Assembly: GCA_964245425.1 (NCBI GenBank)
Contig: CAXTMV010000003.1
Coordinates: forward strand, 1-64,000
From: JACMLD01 sp964245425
GTDB taxonomy: Bacteria > Bacteroidota > Bacteroidia > Chitinophagales > Chitinophagaceae
Length of the DNA: 64,000 nt
Direction of reading: 5' to 3'
Shown: positions 63,471 through 64,000 of the stretch, in pieces
Layout: each line of letters starts with the position of its first letter
Numbering within the stretch: position 1 is the stretch's first letter
The notes under the pieces: model-generated
Databases searched by the model: none
What the model was told of the DNA's origin: nothing
What the model saw: only the letters and a program-made list of their open reading frames with translations
Translations under genes and position numbers: made by a program

Positions 63471-64000
63471 TTATTTGAATTTCCGCACAAAATAATCGGC
63501 TACCGCTGCATATACTTTTACAGAATTGGCAAAGTTCATCCAGTGGTGCGTATCGTCTGTAATCATCAGCGTTTCGTAGGGAATGCCTTTTTGTTCCAGG
63601 CGGCTGATTAAATCAACACTTTGGCTAAAAGCTACGTTCCGGTCGTCATCGGCATGTATGATGAGCACCGGCGATTTCCAGGTGTTCATAGCAGAGACGG
63701 GCGAGGACTGCCAGGCTATTTTGATGGCTTTTTCATAATCGGGTGCCTTTTCATATTTATCTGCAAAAGCGGTGAGCATGCCGGAACGGCCTACCCAATC
63801 GTGTACGCCATGAATATCTACCCCGGCGGCAAAAATCTTCGAATCCCTTGCCAGGGCCATGGCGGTAAGATAACCGCCGTACGAACCGCCATAAACACCA
63901 ATTTTACCAGCATCTACAAAAGATTGTTTTTTCAGCCATTCACCCGCTGCTTTTATATCCATGTATTCGGCTGCACCGGTAGTGCCGGCGTGCGGCGGCT
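63471..64000 (-). CDS. S9-family prolyl oligopeptidase-like protein, C-terminal part
   Basis: The catalytic domain end is in the window; the rest lies beyond base 64000. The frame is open through the edge (PPHAGTTGAAEYMDIKAAGE), so the ATG at 63962 is not the start. The Ser nucleophile lies in GVYGGSYGGYLT, the Asp in IIHADDDRNV and the His in TDDTHHWMNF. Enzymes of this family cut short peptides and are often exported in Bacteroidota. It is convergent with rnhB. Confidence 0.92.
   Translation of the reverse strand, partial: PPHAGTTGAAEYMDIKAAGEWLKKQSFVDAGKIGVYGGSYGGYLTAMALARDSKIFAAGVDIHGVHDWVGRSGMLTAFADKYEKAPDYEKAIKIAWQSSPVSAMNTWKSPVLIIHADDDRNVAFSQSVDLISRLEQKGIPYETLMITDDTHHWMNFANSVKVYAAVADYFVRKFK

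Overview
The window looks like a draft-assembly contig from a member of the Bacteroidota, most likely Chitinophagaceae or a close relative. Evidence: a SusC/SusD/SusE starch-uptake locus, type IX secretion C-terminal domains, Bacteroidota-type promoters (TTG-N20-TAnnTTTG), a Bacteroidota-style phenylacetate cluster, and weak or absent Shine-Dalgarno sequences. Two runs of ten N (27562-27571 and 49391-49400) each carry the same few bases on both sides, so they look like unmerged contig overlaps rather than missing DNA.

Left third (1-21 kb). A phenylacetyl-CoA epoxidase cluster (paaABC, a CPBP membrane protease, paaD, paaG) lies on the minus strand. Its reductase gene paaE and a TetR-type regulator sit about 3 kb away, separated by two tandem GH30 glycosidase genes in the opposite orientation. 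The same operator-like palindrome, TAACA-N2-TGTTA, precedes both halves, so one TetR protein probably controls both. Next come a PfkB-type sugar kinase with a structured leader, a lamin-tail surface protein, and asd, which is preceded by a textbook attenuator (20-codon leader peptide rich in Lys/Thr/Met/Ile, antiterminator, terminator). An RND efflux operon (outer-membrane channel, pump, adaptor) follows, with a divergent AraC regulator.

Middle (21-42 kb). Here are a secreted esterase, a DUF2461 protein, a NUMOD4/HNH protein, ligA, a purine permease next to an exported nucleosidase, and a small Pmp3-like membrane protein. A starch-utilisation locus follows: an NrtR-type regulator with a degenerate Nudix box, two tandem GTGTA-N5-TACAC palindromes, SusC, SusD, two SusE/F-type starch-binding lipoproteins, and a T9SS-exported GH13 amylase that is frameshifted by a 19-bp insertion.

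Right third (42-64 kb). Housekeeping genes (a DivIC/FtsB-like protein, eno, M16 protease, FabH, lipid kinase, CtaA, rnhB) are mixed with surface hydrolases. A sulfur module holds two YeeE/YedE-type transporters, a TsdA-like dihaem cytochrome and an exported DsrE protein. The window ends inside an S9 peptidase gene.

The intergenic DNA is rich in long imperfect palindromes. Four of them (550-744, 30641-30838, 41595-41757, 48970-49046) share terminal and internal sequence and form one repeat family. No CRISPR array, rRNA, tRNA or complete transposon was recognised.
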